Shown: positions 25,651 through 34,058, numbered from the stretch's first letter. The stretch: DNA of 46,871 bases from Massiliimicrobium timonense (GCF_002160865.1 NZ_NFLJ01000024.1:1-46871); one strand, 5' to 3'. Notes: generated by a model from the letters alone, not told the origin. Numbers and translations: made by a program.

Positions 25651-26211
25651 TTATATGGATATATGTTGTCTGATTATTTCTTTTTTAAGGTGTTCATAAA
25701 GTTCATATGTAGATATGCAATCTGCTAAAGAACGGTGTTCATTTGTGGAAAGCCCTAAAAATTCTACCATGTCTGTTAAACGATGATGGGGTATTTGAGG
25801 ATAAACCTTTCTACAAAATTGAACCGTATCCATATATTCATTAGATAAATTGATCTGAAAATGATTCGCAATAAAATTAAGATCGAAAGCTGTATTATGT
25901 CCAATAATTGGATCGTATCCAAGAAACTGCAAAATGTCATCTTGAACAGAAGAGAGAACAGGCATATCCTCTATCATTTGATTATCAATGCCAGTGAGTT
26001 GAGTGATAAAAGGACTAATATTCTGTTGGGGATTGATTAACTGGCAATAACGTTCAATGATTTCCTTGCTTCTGACCTTTAATATTCCAATTTCAATAAT
26101 TTTATCTTTTTGCCAAGTTAAACCTGTTGTTTCGATATCTATAACACAATAATCATCAATGATTTTTTTAACATAATAACCTCTTTTATAATATTGTTTT
26201 TGATAAGCCAT
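25651..26211 (-). CDS. DEDDh 3'-5' exonuclease (DNA polymerase III epsilon-like)
   Basis: 186 residues. The exonuclease motifs are complete: Exo I VIDIETTG (Asp25, Glu27), Exo II GHNTAFDLNF and Exo III EHRSLADC (His and Asp of the DEDDh set). It should remove nucleotides 3'-5' from DNA or RNA using two metal ions. It stands alone, unlike polymerase-fused PolC exonuclease domains, so a repair or RNA-trimming role is as likely as proofreading. ATG 26211 is chosen because GAGGTGATC precedes it; a longer reading adds 25 hydrophobic residues from the intergenic region. It is divergent from lrgA. Confidence 0.9.
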   Translation of the reverse strand: MAYQKQYYKRGYYVKKIIDDYCVIDIETTGLTWQKDKIIEIGILKVRSKEIIERYCQLINPQQNISPFITQLTGIDNQMIEDMPVLSSVQDDILQFLGYDPIIGHNTAFDLNFIANHFQINLSNEYMDTVQFCRKVYPQIPHHRLTDMVEFLGLSTNEHRSLADCISTYELYEHLKKEIIRQHISI

Positions 26212-26297
26212 TGTGATCACCTCAACTCTATATTTAAATCTATTCAATATAAAAATACAAATGAATTTATAAAAAAGTACAATCATCAGTCAAATCA

Positions 26298-26306
26298 TGT
26301 TATAAT
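26298..26306 (+). promoter_or_regulatory. Extended -10 promoter of lrgAB
   Basis: TGTTATAAT (TATAAT at 26301-26306). The -35 region is weak. CAGGAGG follows 20 nt later. Confidence 0.6.
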
Positions 26307-26335
26307 GTTGCACGGTATCACAACAGGAGGTCATT

Positions 26336-26689
26336 ATGAAATATATACATCAGTTTCTTATTATTATGTTGATTTCATTTGTAGGAGAATTATTGAGTTT
26401 TTTACCATTACCCATTCCAGCAAGTGTTTATGGATTGTTGATCATGTTAGTTGGTCTTTATACAAAAATGATTCCATTATCAGCAATAGAAGATGTTGCA
26501 GATTGGCTGATTTTGATTATGCCTGTTTTATTTGTTCCATCTGCTGTTGGTTTAATGAATGTCAAAGAAGAATTATTTGAAAACATAGCTGTGATTATGA
26601 TTGTTCTTGTTATAAGTACAGTCATTGTGATGGTAGTGACAGGGAAAGTTGCACAATATATGATAGAAAGGAAAAATATCAATGAATAA
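26336..26689 (+). CDS. lrgA: LrgA/CidA family membrane protein
   Basis: A 117-residue holin-like membrane protein with four predicted helices. The family motif FVGELLSFLPLPIPASVYGL (about 15-34) and a second conserved block, DWLILIMPVLFVPSAVGLMN (about 56-75), are present. It overlaps lrgB by 8 nt. LrgAB-type pairs were first tied to murein hydrolase control and in some Bacillota are now regarded as pyruvate transporters. The neighbouring lactate dehydrogenase gene is compatible with the latter. Confidence 0.92.
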   Translation: MKYIHQFLIIMLISFVGELLSFLPLPIPASVYGLLIMLVGLYTKMIPLSAIEDVADWLILIMPVLFVPSAVGLMNVKEELFENIAVIMIVLVISTVIVMVVTGKVAQYMIERKNINE

Positions 26690-27377
26690 TTTATTGATTG
26701 AAACATCTTGTTTTGGCATTGTATTAAGTTTATTAACATATTGGTTGGCTGTTCAAATAAGAAAGCGATGGTCTTATTCTCTTTTGAACCCATTATTAAT
26801 CAGTGCTTTTTTGACTATCTTTGTTTTATATGTTTTAGATATTGATTTTCAGACATATAATCAAGGAGCACAAATGATTACATATTTATTGACTCCATCA
26901 ACTGTTTGTTTAGCGATTCCTTTATATAAACAAACACAAGTACTGGTTAAACATTTTGGAGCTATTATAGTAAGCTTATTATGTGGTTGTCTGTCTGGTT
27001 TGATGAGTGTTATGGTTCTTTGTATTTTGTTGAAGACAAGTGAAACAGTTTTATATTCTTTGATGCCAAAATCTATTACGACAGCGATTGCTATTGGAGT
27101 ATCAGAATTGCTTGGTGGTCATTCGACAATGACAGTAGGTGTTGTCATTTTAACAGGAATTTTTGGATCAATGATTGCTAAAACGATTTTTAAAGTTTTC
27201 CATATCAATCACCCTGTTGCACGTGGATTGGCATTAGGAAATAGTGCTCATGCTATTGGAACAGCGAAAGCGATTGAGTGGGGTGAAATTGAGGCAGCAA
27301 TGAGTAGTTTATCCATTGTGATTTCAGGTATATTCACTGTGTTTTTAGCGCCTATGATGATTCGTTTATGGATATAA
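26682..27377 (+). CDS. lrgB: LrgB/CidB family membrane protein
   Basis: A 231-residue polytopic protein with six to seven predicted helices. Hallmarks of LrgB: LMPKSITTAIAIGVSELLGG (about 127-146) and ARGLALGNSAHAIGTAKAIE (about 179-198). It works with LrgA as a two-part membrane complex. No regulator of the LytSR/LytST type is seen nearby. The gene ends at a hairpin that serves as terminator mainly for the converging lactate dehydrogenase gene. Confidence 0.93.
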   Translation: MNNLLIETSCFGIVLSLLTYWLAVQIRKRWSYSLLNPLLISAFLTIFVLYVLDIDFQTYNQGAQMITYLLTPSTVCLAIPLYKQTQVLVKHFGAIIVSLLCGCLSGLMSVMVLCILLKTSETVLYSLMPKSITTAIAIGVSELLGGHSTMTVGVVILTGIFGSMIAKTIFKVFHINHPVARGLALGNSAHAIGTAKAIEWGEIEAAMSSLSIVISGIFTVFLAPMMIRLWI

Positions 27378-27404
27378 AAAAGTTCTATGTTTAAGCATAG
27401 AACT
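27376..27404 (-). terminator. Terminator of the lactate dehydrogenase gene (minus strand)
   Basis: Read on the minus strand: AGTTCTATG-CTTAAA-CATAGAACT then TTTTT. A 9-bp stem lies between the converging lrgB and ldh genes. Confidence 0.82.
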
Positions 27405-28356
27405 ATTGATTTAAAAGATCATAAAATGATTTTAAGCGTTGACAAGATTGATTGAACTCTTCTTGTTCTTGTGGTGTCATGCGTAATTCAACAATTTCTC
27501 TAACACCACTACGATCAATGATGGCTGGCACACTGATAAATAAATCATCCTGACCATATTCGCCACGAAGCAATGTTGAAACAGGTAAAATCTGGTTTTC
27601 ATTATGTAAGATTGTGCGAATAATACCAACTGTACTTGAGGCTATACCATAACAAGTATTCCCTTTACGATTGAAAATTTCCCAACCAGCCTGAATTGTA
27701 TCTTTTTTCATCTGTTGATAGGGTTCTTGTCCTAAACGACTCTGGTTATCTTGAACAACACTATAAATATCCTTACCACCAATACGAACAGTTGACCATG
27801 GAATCATTTCACTATCTCCATGTTCACCAATGACCATCGCATGAACACTGCGAGGATCAACTTGGATTTTTTGGGCGATGAAATATTTTAAACGGGCTGT
27901 ATCTAATGTTGTTCCTGTTCCAATAACCTGATTAGCGGGTAAACCAGAAAGTTTATAAGCATAATAACTCATTAAATCTACAGGGTTTGAAACAACAATC
28001 AAATGTCCATCAAAATGATGTTCTTTAATTTGAGTAATAATACTTTTCATGACATTTAAAGATGGTTCTAACATCTTTAAACGGTCATTACCACTTTGAG
28101 GGGTTGGAACACTTGCTGTGATGATAACAATTTGAGCATCTTCACAGTCTTCATATCGTCCCACTTTGACATGTGTATTACGATTCATATATTCAATGCT
28201 TTGAGATAAATCTAAAACTTCTCCTAAAACTTTCTCTTCATTTAAATCAATCAAAGCAATTTCATCACATAGACCTTGATTAATCAAACAAAAAGCAGTA
28301 CTGACACCAACGTGTCCACATCCAATAATGACAATTTTTCTTTTTTCTAATTTCAT
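27403..28356 (-). CDS. ldh: L-lactate dehydrogenase family protein
   Basis: A 317-residue NAD-dependent L-2-hydroxyacid dehydrogenase of the lactate/malate family. Rossmann motif GCGHVGVST (12-20), Asp37 for NAD binding, LDTARLKYF with the catalytic Asp/Arg region (about 151-159) and catalytic His in IGEHGDSE (about 176-183) are present. The substrate-specificity loop reads VPTPQSGNDRL, different from the typical lactate dehydrogenase pattern with Gln and GETRL, so a branched 2-oxoacid such as 2-oxoisocaproate is a possible substrate. It regenerates NAD+ in fermentation. SD CGAGGAG is followed by ATG. Monocistronic. Confidence 0.85.
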   Translation of the reverse strand: MKLEKRKIVIIGCGHVGVSTAFCLINQGLCDEIALIDLNEEKVLGEVLDLSQSIEYMNRNTHVKVGRYEDCEDAQIVIITASVPTPQSGNDRLKMLEPSLNVMKSIITQIKEHHFDGHLIVVSNPVDLMSYYAYKLSGLPANQVIGTGTTLDTARLKYFIAQKIQVDPRSVHAMVIGEHGDSEMIPWSTVRIGGKDIYSVVQDNQSRLGQEPYQQMKKDTIQAGWEIFNRKGNTCYGIASSTVGIIRTILHNENQILPVSTLLRGEYGQDDLFISVPAIIDRSGVREIVELRMTPQEQEEFNQSCQRLKSFYDLLNQ

Positions 28357-28386
28357 TTCTTTTCTCCTCGTTATAAGTCTAAAATG

Positions 28387-28395
28387 ATTATATCA
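28387..28395 (-). promoter_or_regulatory. Extended -10 promoter of ldh (minus strand)
   Basis: TGATATAAT read on the minus strand, about 30 nt upstream of the ldh start. The -35 is weak. Confidence 0.55.
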
Positions 28396-28499
28396 TAATT
28401 CATAAAATTGTAATGAAATATGATAAAAAGTTTTCAAAACCTGAAAATAAAACGTGTATTTGATAAAAATAAGTATACTATATGTGGGAGAGGAAATTT

Positions 28500-29429
28500 A
28501 TGGAATTAAGTCTTTTATTAGCTCAAAATATTTTTGGATTATTTCTTATTATTTTTGTAGGATATTTAACTGTAAAGTGTCGTGTACTGACACCAGATGA
28601 TAGTAAAGTGATTTCTAAAGTTGTTTTATATATTGTTTGTCCTTGTACAATTTTAAATTCTTTTCAGATTGATTTTACAAATGAGAAGCTGACGGGATTG
28701 ATTTTATCTTTTATTGGGGCCATTGTCGTTCATTTGATTTTTATTCCATTAACAAAATTATTGGGACAGATCTTTCATTTTATGCCTGTAGAAAAAGCAA
28801 CGCTTATTTATTCTAATGCTGGTAATCTGATTATACCTTTGGTAGCTTCTATTTTAGGGGAAGAATGGGTTTTATATACAAGTGGATATATGGTTGTTCA
28901 AACTATTTTAATATGGACACATGGGAAAAATCTGGTTTGTAATAAAAAGCAGTATGATTTTAAAAAGATTATCTTGAATGTGAATGTTATAGCGATTATG
29001 TTAGGAATGATTATGTTTATAGCACGCTGGCATTTTCCAGCGCTGATTCATGATACAGTCAGTAGCGTTGGTTCTATGGTAGGGCCATTAAGTATGCTGG
29101 TGATTGGAATGTTATTAGGGAATATTGATATTTTATCTATTTTTAAAGAAAAAAGAGTTTATGGTATTTGTTTTTTGAGATTGATTGTTTATCCTTTGGC
29201 TGTGATTTTGGCGTTTCGTTTGCTGGGATTACAAAATTTTCATCAGGATGCTTATCAGATATTGTTGATCAGTCTTTTGGCTGCGAGTGCTCCTGCTGCT
29301 GCAACAATTACCCAATTTGCCCAGTTATATGATAAACATCCAGGCTATACGAGTATCATGAATGTTATGTCTGTTATTTTTTGTATTATCACAATGCCGA
29401 TCATTGTTTTTATTTATCAAATTTTATAA
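28500..29429 (+). CDS. AEC family transporter (auxin efflux carrier type permease)
   Basis: A 309-residue permease with about ten predicted helices, in the two-times-five arrangement of the AEC family. Recognisable blocks are FGLFLIIFVGYLTVK at the N-terminus, LIYSNAGNLIIPLV near 101-114, GPLSMLVIGMLLGNI near 197-211 and SAPAAATITQFAQLYDKHPG near 266-285. Bacterial members export or import organic acids such as malate. ATG 28500 is chosen because GGGAGAGGAAA precedes it and would be coding in the longer reading from 28482. Its position divergent from ldh suggests lactate or a related acid, by inference only. Confidence 0.87.
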   Translation: MELSLLLAQNIFGLFLIIFVGYLTVKCRVLTPDDSKVISKVVLYIVCPCTILNSFQIDFTNEKLTGLILSFIGAIVVHLIFIPLTKLLGQIFHFMPVEKATLIYSNAGNLIIPLVASILGEEWVLYTSGYMVVQTILIWTHGKNLVCNKKQYDFKKIILNVNVIAIMLGMIMFIARWHFPALIHDTVSSVGSMVGPLSMLVIGMLLGNIDILSIFKEKRVYGICFLRLIVYPLAVILAFRLLGLQNFHQDAYQILLISLLAASAPAAATITQFAQLYDKHPGYTSIMNVMSVIFCIITMPIIVFIYQIL

Positions 29430-29489
29430 AAGTTAATATCTAAGACATAATTATGAAGGATAATGGTGTATTGTTGGAGGAAGGGTTAT

Positions 29490-30011
29490 ATGAAAAGAAT
29501 TCAAATTAGTCATAATATTGTTGATGAAGATTTATTAAAAGAAGTGAAAAAATACATGATTGCTCCATGGCAAAAATATTTATTGTCATTAACAGGGGGG
29601 ATTTCATTAATTTTAGGTATTATAAATGTCGTTAATCAAAATATGTTACAAGGTGTTGTTTTATTGGTTTTAGGTGCTGTGTGTATTGGGGAAATTTTCT
29701 TTTTAATTCATAGTCATTACAAAGAAATGTTAAAATTGATGAAAGAAGAAATTGATGAACAGAAGATTACATATACAATGAGTTTTGGAGGAGAATATGT
29801 CGTTGTACATAATTGTCAGACATCTATTGATAATAAGATTCCTTACTCTCATCTCAAAACTTTATCACAGACAGAACATGCATATGTTTTATTAGCAAAG
29901 AAAAATGAAATCATTATTATTCGAAAAGATTGTTTAAAAGTAAGTATTCGTGAATTTATAGATTTCTTGAAACAAAAAGATACAAAAATAAAAAAATGGA
30001 TCAAAGCATAA
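29490..30011 (+). CDS. YcxB-like membrane protein
   Basis: A 173-residue protein: a hydrophilic start, two adjacent membrane helices (about 32-50 and 55-77), then a soluble domain with alternating beta segments (ITYTMSFGGEYVVVHN; HAYVLLAKKNEIIIIRKDCL) resembling the PH-like YcxB family. Function is unknown. The start ATG 29490 follows TTGGAGGAAGGG; the longer reading from 29463 would include that site. It follows the AEC permease by 60 nt without a visible terminator, so co-transcription is possible, and ends in a strong terminator. Confidence 0.72.
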   Translation: MKRIQISHNIVDEDLLKEVKKYMIAPWQKYLLSLTGGISLILGIINVVNQNMLQGVVLLVLGAVCIGEIFFLIHSHYKEMLKLMKEEIDEQKITYTMSFGGEYVVVHNCQTSIDNKIPYSHLKTLSQTEHAYVLLAKKNEIIIIRKDCLKVSIREFIDFLKQKDTKIKKWIKA

Positions 30012-30038
30012 AAGTCGTTTCTATCAAATGACTTTTTT
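30011..30038 (+). terminator. Terminator after the YcxB-like gene
   Basis: AAAGTCGTT / AATGACTTT form a 9-bp stem with one G-U pair and a 7-nt loop, followed by TTT. Confidence 0.8.
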
Positions 30039-30046
30039 GTTATAAT
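30038..30046 (+). promoter_or_regulatory. Extended -10 promoter of the macrodomain gene
   Basis: TGTTATAAT lies at the base of the preceding terminator. Transcription would start about 10 nt before the ATG-proximal site AAGGTGA. Confidence 0.5.
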
Positions 30047-30065
30047 AAAAAAGAAGGTGAAAGAA

Positions 30066-30566
30066 ATGAAAATTCAAATTATTCAAGGTGATATTACTCA
30101 AATATCATGTGATGCCATAGTCAATGCTGCCAATAATAGTTTATTAGGTGGTGGAGGGGTGGATGGTGCTATTCATCGCAAAGCTGGACCTGAATTATTG
30201 GCTGAGTGTCGTTTGTTGCATGGATGTGCGACTGGTGATGCAAAAGTCACAAAGGCTTATCATTTACCAGCACGTTATGTGATTCATACAGTTGGTCCGG
30301 TTTATCGTGATGGACAACATGATGAAGCCAAACGATTACAGTCTTGTTATATACGCTGTCTGGAAAAAGCTGAAGAATATCAATGTCAACATATTGCTTT
30401 TCCTTCAATTAGTACAGGGGCTTATCGTTATCCTGTATCACAGGCAGCTACAATTGCGATAGAAACGCTTAAAAACTATCCATGTCAATATGTCAAAAGA
30501 ATAGATATTGTTTGTTTTGATAATTATACATATCGTACATATTGTCAGTTATTAAAAAAAGAATAA
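30066..30566 (+). CDS. Macrodomain protein, O-acetyl-ADP-ribose deacetylase type
   Basis: A 166-residue single macrodomain of the MacroD/YmdB type, which hydrolyses O-acetyl-ADP-ribose or removes ADP-ribose from proteins. Binding motifs are complete: GDIT (8-11), [19 protein letters not shown] (19-37) for the distal ribose, and [12 protein letters not shown] (about 118-129) for the diphosphate. ATG 30066 is chosen by spacing to GAAGGTGA; an in-frame GTG at 30057 lies inside that site. No sirtuin or ADP-ribosyltransferase gene is adjacent. Monocistronic. Confidence 0.93.
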   Translation: MKIQIIQGDITQISCDAIVNAANNSLLGGGGVDGAIHRKAGPELLAECRLLHGCATGDAKVTKAYHLPARYVIHTVGPVYRDGQHDEAKRLQSCYIRCLEKAEEYQCQHIAFPSISTGAYRYPVSQAATIAIETLKNYPCQYVKRIDIVCFDNYTYRTYCQLLKKE

Positions 30567-30639
30567 TAAAAGTGCATATGATTAGCTATAATAAATAAGA
30601 CATGGTACAATGGTCTTGTCATGAAAGGAGAAAGAGATT

Positions 30640-31020
30640 ATGAAATTATATGTATGTCCAGTTTGTGGAAATGTAGTAGAAAAAATTGTTGATAAAGGAG
30701 TACCAGTTGTTTGTTGTGGAAAACCAATGGTAGAATTAACAGCGAATACAACAGATGGTGCATTAGAAAAACACGTTCCTGTATTATCTATAGATGGAGA
30801 TAAACTTCATGTAAAAGTTGGTGAAGTTTCACATCCAATGACTGATGAACATTTAATTACAACAATCATTGCTGTATTCAACAGTCAAGTTTTACGTGTA
30901 GATTTAACATCTGCTGATCAACCTGAAGCGGTATTTGCAATTGGTGATTATAAAGGAACAATTGAAGTATATGAATACTGTAACTTACATGGATTATGGA
31001 AAGCAACAATTGAAGCATAA
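30640..31020 (+). CDS. dfx: Desulfoferrodoxin (superoxide reductase)
   Basis: A 126-residue two-iron desulfoferrodoxin that reduces superoxide to peroxide without making oxygen, typical of anaerobes. The N-terminal desulforedoxin centre uses Cys6, Cys9, Cys25 and Cys26. The neelaredoxin-type active centre has EKHVP (Glu43, Lys44, His45), His65 in SHPM, His71, and Cys114/His117 in YCNLHGLW, so all ligands are present. The site AAAGGAGA lies before ATG 30640. It is monocistronic and ends in a strong terminator. It indicates defence against oxygen exposure. Confidence 0.96.
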   Translation: MKLYVCPVCGNVVEKIVDKGVPVVCCGKPMVELTANTTDGALEKHVPVLSIDGDKLHVKVGEVSHPMTDEHLITTIIAVFNSQVLRVDLTSADQPEAVFAIGDYKGTIEVYEYCNLHGLWKATIEA

Positions 31021-31032
31021 ATCATAAACAAG

Positions 31033-31065
31033 GAAACTTATCATAAGATAGGTTTCTTTTTTTTT
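31033..31065 (+). terminator. Terminator of dfx
   Basis: GAAACTTA / TAGGTTTC form an 8-bp stem with an 8-nt loop, followed by nine T. Confidence 0.87.
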
Positions 31066-31228
31066 AAAGATACTGTCAGGAAATATTTTTAAATATGCTA
31101 TAACATGATGGAAATGGCAGAATTTTCATGTTTTAGATAAAATGATAAAGATATGAGTTGTTGAATTGTTAAATAATGGGCGGTATTTTCATTTTTTATA
31201 CGATTAAATGTGAAAAAATCGAAAAATA
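31066..31228 (+). other. AT-rich spacer without recognised gene
   Basis: Part of the 373-nt gap between dfx and the purine operon. I see no reading frame, RNA motif or strong repeat in this stretch. It may simply insulate the riboswitch promoter. Confidence 0.5.
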
Positions 31229-31258
31229 TTAGACAAAACTATAGACGTTTGTTACAAT
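31229..31258 (+). promoter_or_regulatory. Promoter of the purine riboswitch operon
   Basis: -35 TTAGAC (31229-31234) or TAGACA one base on, spacer 17-18 nt, -10 TACAAT (31253-31258) with an extended TG. The aptamer starts 3 nt later. Confidence 0.65.
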
Positions 31259-31260
31259 AA

Positions 31261-31340
31261 GCGTTGTTATCATATATGTTTGGGAATTGGCCCAATCGTT
31301 TCTACCCCGTTACCGAAAATAACGGGACTATGATAGACGC
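31261..31340 (+). ncRNA. Purine riboswitch aptamer, guanine type
   Basis: A three-way junction matching the purine aptamer. P1 is ATCATA (31269-31274) with TATGAT (31329-31334), extended outward by GCGT/ACGC. P2 is TTGGG/CCCAA, and P3 is CCGTTA/TAACGG with loop CCGAAAA. The J2/3 core GTTTCTACC (31298-31306) and J3/1 GACTATGA are canonical; C31328 at the specificity position indicates guanine/hypoxanthine rather than adenine. L2 is AATTGG, one base shorter than usual, and J1/2 has U in place of the common A. The GG of L2 and CC of L3 can still form the loop-loop contact. Confidence 0.9.
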
Positions 31341-31350
31341 TTTTTTATGT

Positions 31351-31377
31351 GTCTATCTGTAGATAGACTTTTTTTAT
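31351..31377 (+). terminator. Riboswitch expression platform: terminator
   Basis: GTCTATC-TGTA-GATAGAC followed by TTTTTTT. The 5' arm GTCTATC can instead pair with GATAGAC (31332-31338), which overlaps the 3' strand of aptamer P1. Ligand binding would hold P1 and free the terminator, so guanine should switch the operon off. Confidence 0.9.
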
Positions 31378-31393
31378 TGGAGGAGGGACTTGA

Positions 31394-32227
31394 GTGAAGA
31401 AAAAAATGCATTATCTTCTTTTGGTGCCTTGTTTGGTTTTACTGATTGTATTTTTGGTGATGCCATTGATTCAAATCATTTTACCAACTTTGTTTCCTGA
31501 AGGAAGTGGCTTTAGTTTCACGAATTATTTATCATTTTTTCAAGATGAATATTATATGACAATCTTCATTAGAACTGTTAAGATTGCTTTGATTTCATCT
31601 CTTGTTTGCATGATTTTAGGTGTACCCACAGCTTATTTTATTTCTCGTTGTGATAAAAAATGGCGTGGTATTTTAATGGCAATTTCTATTTTTCCAATGC
31701 TTACGAATTCAGTTGTCAGAAGTTTTGCATGGATTAATATTTTAGGTAAAAATGGAGTGATTAATAATTTTTTAATGTCAATAGGGGTTATAGAAGAACC
31801 AATTACAATGTTATATACTGAGTTTTCAGTTTTAATTGGGACAATTTATTTATTTTTACCTCTTATGATTATCACTTTAGTGGGTGTTATGGAAAATATT
31901 GATAATGATATGATGGAAGCAGCAGAAAGTTTAGGTGCGAATCGTGTTAAAGCTTTTATGAAGGTTGTCTTACCACTAAGTATTCCAGGTATTATTGTTG
32001 GATGTGTGCTTGTTTTTACAGGATCACTCAGTGCTTATACAACACCTCAGTTATTAGGTGGACCAAAGAATCTTGTTTTAGCAACCTTTATTTCACAACA
32101 GGCATTAAGTTTAAATAACTGGACAGCAGCCAGTGTTTTTGCAGTCATTATGATTATTACAACATTAATTGTTATGAAAGCATTAAATGCGATTGCAGCG
32201 AAATTGGATAAGCGAGGTGAAGTCTAA
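31394..32227 (+). CDS. ABC transporter permease (PotB-like), probable purine importer
   Basis: A 277-residue inner-membrane permease of the spermidine/putrescine (PotB) type with six predicted helices. The EAA loop, EAAESLGANRVKAFMKVVLP (about 175-194), docks to the ATPase. The start is GTG 31394, 6-7 nt after GGAGGAGGG; ATG 31406 is the alternative. Family resemblance says polyamine, but the purine riboswitch upstream and purine salvage genes downstream argue for a nucleobase or nucleoside substrate. The stop overlaps the next permease start (TAATG). Confidence 0.85.
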   Translation: MKKKMHYLLLVPCLVLLIVFLVMPLIQIILPTLFPEGSGFSFTNYLSFFQDEYYMTIFIRTVKIALISSLVCMILGVPTAYFISRCDKKWRGILMAISIFPMLTNSVVRSFAWINILGKNGVINNFLMSIGVIEEPITMLYTEFSVLIGTIYLFLPLMIITLVGVMENIDNDMMEAAESLGANRVKAFMKVVLPLSIPGIIVGCVLVFTGSLSAYTTPQLLGGPKNLVLATFISQQALSLNNWTAASVFAVIMIITTLIVMKALNAIAAKLDKRGEV

Positions 32228-33009
32228 TGCGTAAACATAAAGGATTGATGGTTATTTCTATTTTGGTATTTGCATTTTTGTTTATACCTCTTATCATTAT
32301 TGCTGTGACAGCATTTGGCTCAGAAAGTACGATTACTTTTCCTATACATGGATTTTCATTACAATGGTTTGTGAATGTGTTTGAATCAGAAAGCTTTATG
32401 AGTTCATTAGCATTAAGTGGAGAAATTGCTTTGTTAGCAACTCTACTTGCTTTGCTTGTAGGGGTACCTGCAGCATATGCATTAGCGAGATATAGTGTTA
32501 TTGGAAAGAAATTTTTAAAGAGCTTCTTTTTATCCCCAACAATCATTCCAGGAATTGTTGTCGGATATGCTTTATATCAATATGTGGTTTTAACATTGAA
32601 TTTTCCTGTTTTTGAAAGTTTATTATTAGGACATTTTCTTGTTGTTTTACCATATGTGATTCGTATTGTTGGTTCTTCATTGGATCAGTTTGATTTTGCG
32701 ATTGAAGAGGCAGCTTTAAGTTTAGGATGTCAAAAAGGTCAGGCTTTCTTTAAAGTTGTTTTACCTAATATTACATCAGGAATCAGTGCAGCTTTTATGT
32801 TGTCATTTATTAATTCATTTAATAATATACCTGTATCTATGTTTTTAACAGGACCAGGAGTGACAACTTTACCTACAACATTAATGAATTATATTGAATA
32901 TAATTATGATCCAACTGTTTCAGCAGTTTCTGTTTTATTAATGGTAGCAACGATTGTGATTATGTTCATTGTTGAAAAAACATTAGGAATTTCAGCACTT
33001 GCAAAATAG
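32227..33009 (+). CDS. ABC transporter permease (PotC-like), probable purine importer
   Basis: A 260-residue second permease with six predicted helices, of the PotC type. The EAA loop reads EEAALSLGCQKGQAFFKVVL (about 158-177). It forms the heterodimeric channel with the preceding permease, to which it is translationally coupled by TAATG. The ATPase gene follows 11 nt later. Substrate assignment as for the partner: purine by regulatory context, polyamine by family. Confidence 0.86.
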   Translation: MRKHKGLMVISILVFAFLFIPLIIIAVTAFGSESTITFPIHGFSLQWFVNVFESESFMSSLALSGEIALLATLLALLVGVPAAYALARYSVIGKKFLKSFFLSPTIIPGIVVGYALYQYVVLTLNFPVFESLLLGHFLVVLPYVIRIVGSSLDQFDFAIEEAALSLGCQKGQAFFKVVLPNITSGISAAFMLSFINSFNNIPVSMFLTGPGVTTLPTTLMNYIEYNYDPTVSAVSVLLMVATIVIMFIVEKTLGISALAK

Positions 33010-33020
33010 GAGGAGTTAGA

Positions 33021-34058
33021 ATGGCGTTTTTAAGCTTAAAAGATATTGCAGTTGCATATCATCAGAAAAATTATATTTTACAGGGGTTAAACTTAGATAT
33101 TGAAAAAGGAGAATTAGTCTCTTTGCTTGGACCTTCTGGTTGTGGAAAAACAACAACTTTACGTGTGGTTGCAGGATTTATTGATCCTCAGGAAGGAAAC
33201 TTCATTTTAGATGGTGAAGATATGACAAAGGTTCCTGTTCATAAAAGAAATTTTGGATTGGTTTTCCAAAGTTATGCTTTGTTTCCACATTTAACAGTTA
33301 AAGAAAATATTGCGTTTGGATTAAAATTAAGAAAAATGGATAAAGCTCAAATGGAAGCTAAAATCAATGAAGTTGTTGAAGTTTGTGATTTGGAAGGATT
33401 AACAGATCGTTTACCTAAACAATTATCAGGAGGTCAACGTCAACGTGTTGCTTTAGCAAGAGCACTTGTCATTGAGCCAAAACTTTTATTACTAGATGAA
33501 CCATTAAGTAATCTGGATGCGAAATTACGTATTCAAATGCGTGTTGAAATTAAAAGATTACAGAAAAAATTAGGAATTACAACGATTTTTGTTACACATG
33601 ATCAAGAAGAGTGTTTCTCTATTTCTGATAAGGTAGCAGTTATGAATAATGGTGTTATTGAACAATACGATACACCTGAAAATATTTACTCTCGTCCAAA
33701 AACAGAGTTTGTTGCAAGATTTATAGGATTTGAAAATTTCTTTGATTTAACAAAAGTTCAAGATCACCAATATCAAAATCAAAATGGTGAAATCATGAAA
33801 GTGGACAATGATGGCGATTTAGAAACATGCAAAGGGACAATTCGTCCTGATGATATTGAAATCGTAACATCTGCTGATAAATATGATAATATGATTACAG
33901 GAAATGTTACAGTGAGAACATTCCTTGGAAAGAGTTATCAATATGAAGTGGAAACACCTATTGGTAAACTTGTTGTTAATGGTGGAAATGCAACAGTTTA
34001 TAAACAGGGTGATACTATTCAAATGCATTTACCAGCAAATAAAATTGTCTTAGTTTAG
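33021..34058 (+). CDS. ABC transporter ATP-binding protein (PotA-like)
   Basis: A 345-residue cytoplasmic ATPase powering the importer. Walker A GPSGCGKTT (about 35-43), Q-loop VFQSYALFP (about 81-89), signature LSGGQRQR (about 135-142), Walker B LLLLDEPLSNLD (about 155-166) and the switch His in FVTHDQEE (about 192) are all present. The C-terminal TOBE domain (about 270-345) is typical of the PotA/CysA/MalK group. SD AGGAGG precedes ATG 33021. It belongs to the riboswitch operon. Confidence 0.92.
   Translation: MAFLSLKDIAVAYHQKNYILQGLNLDIEKGELVSLLGPSGCGKTTTLRVVAGFIDPQEGNFILDGEDMTKVPVHKRNFGLVFQSYALFPHLTVKENIAFGLKLRKMDKAQMEAKINEVVEVCDLEGLTDRLPKQLSGGQRQRVALARALVIEPKLLLLDEPLSNLDAKLRIQMRVEIKRLQKKLGITTIFVTHDQEECFSISDKVAVMNNGVIEQYDTPENIYSRPKTEFVARFIGFENFFDLTKVQDHQYQNQNGEIMKVDNDGDLETCKGTIRPDDIEIVTSADKYDNMITGNVTVRTFLGKSYQYEVETPIGKLVVNGGNATVYKQGDTIQMHLPANKIVLV

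Noticed and set aside
32172-32546. Minus-strand frame across the two permease genes
   Set aside because: Antisense shadow of two well-supported overlapping permease genes.
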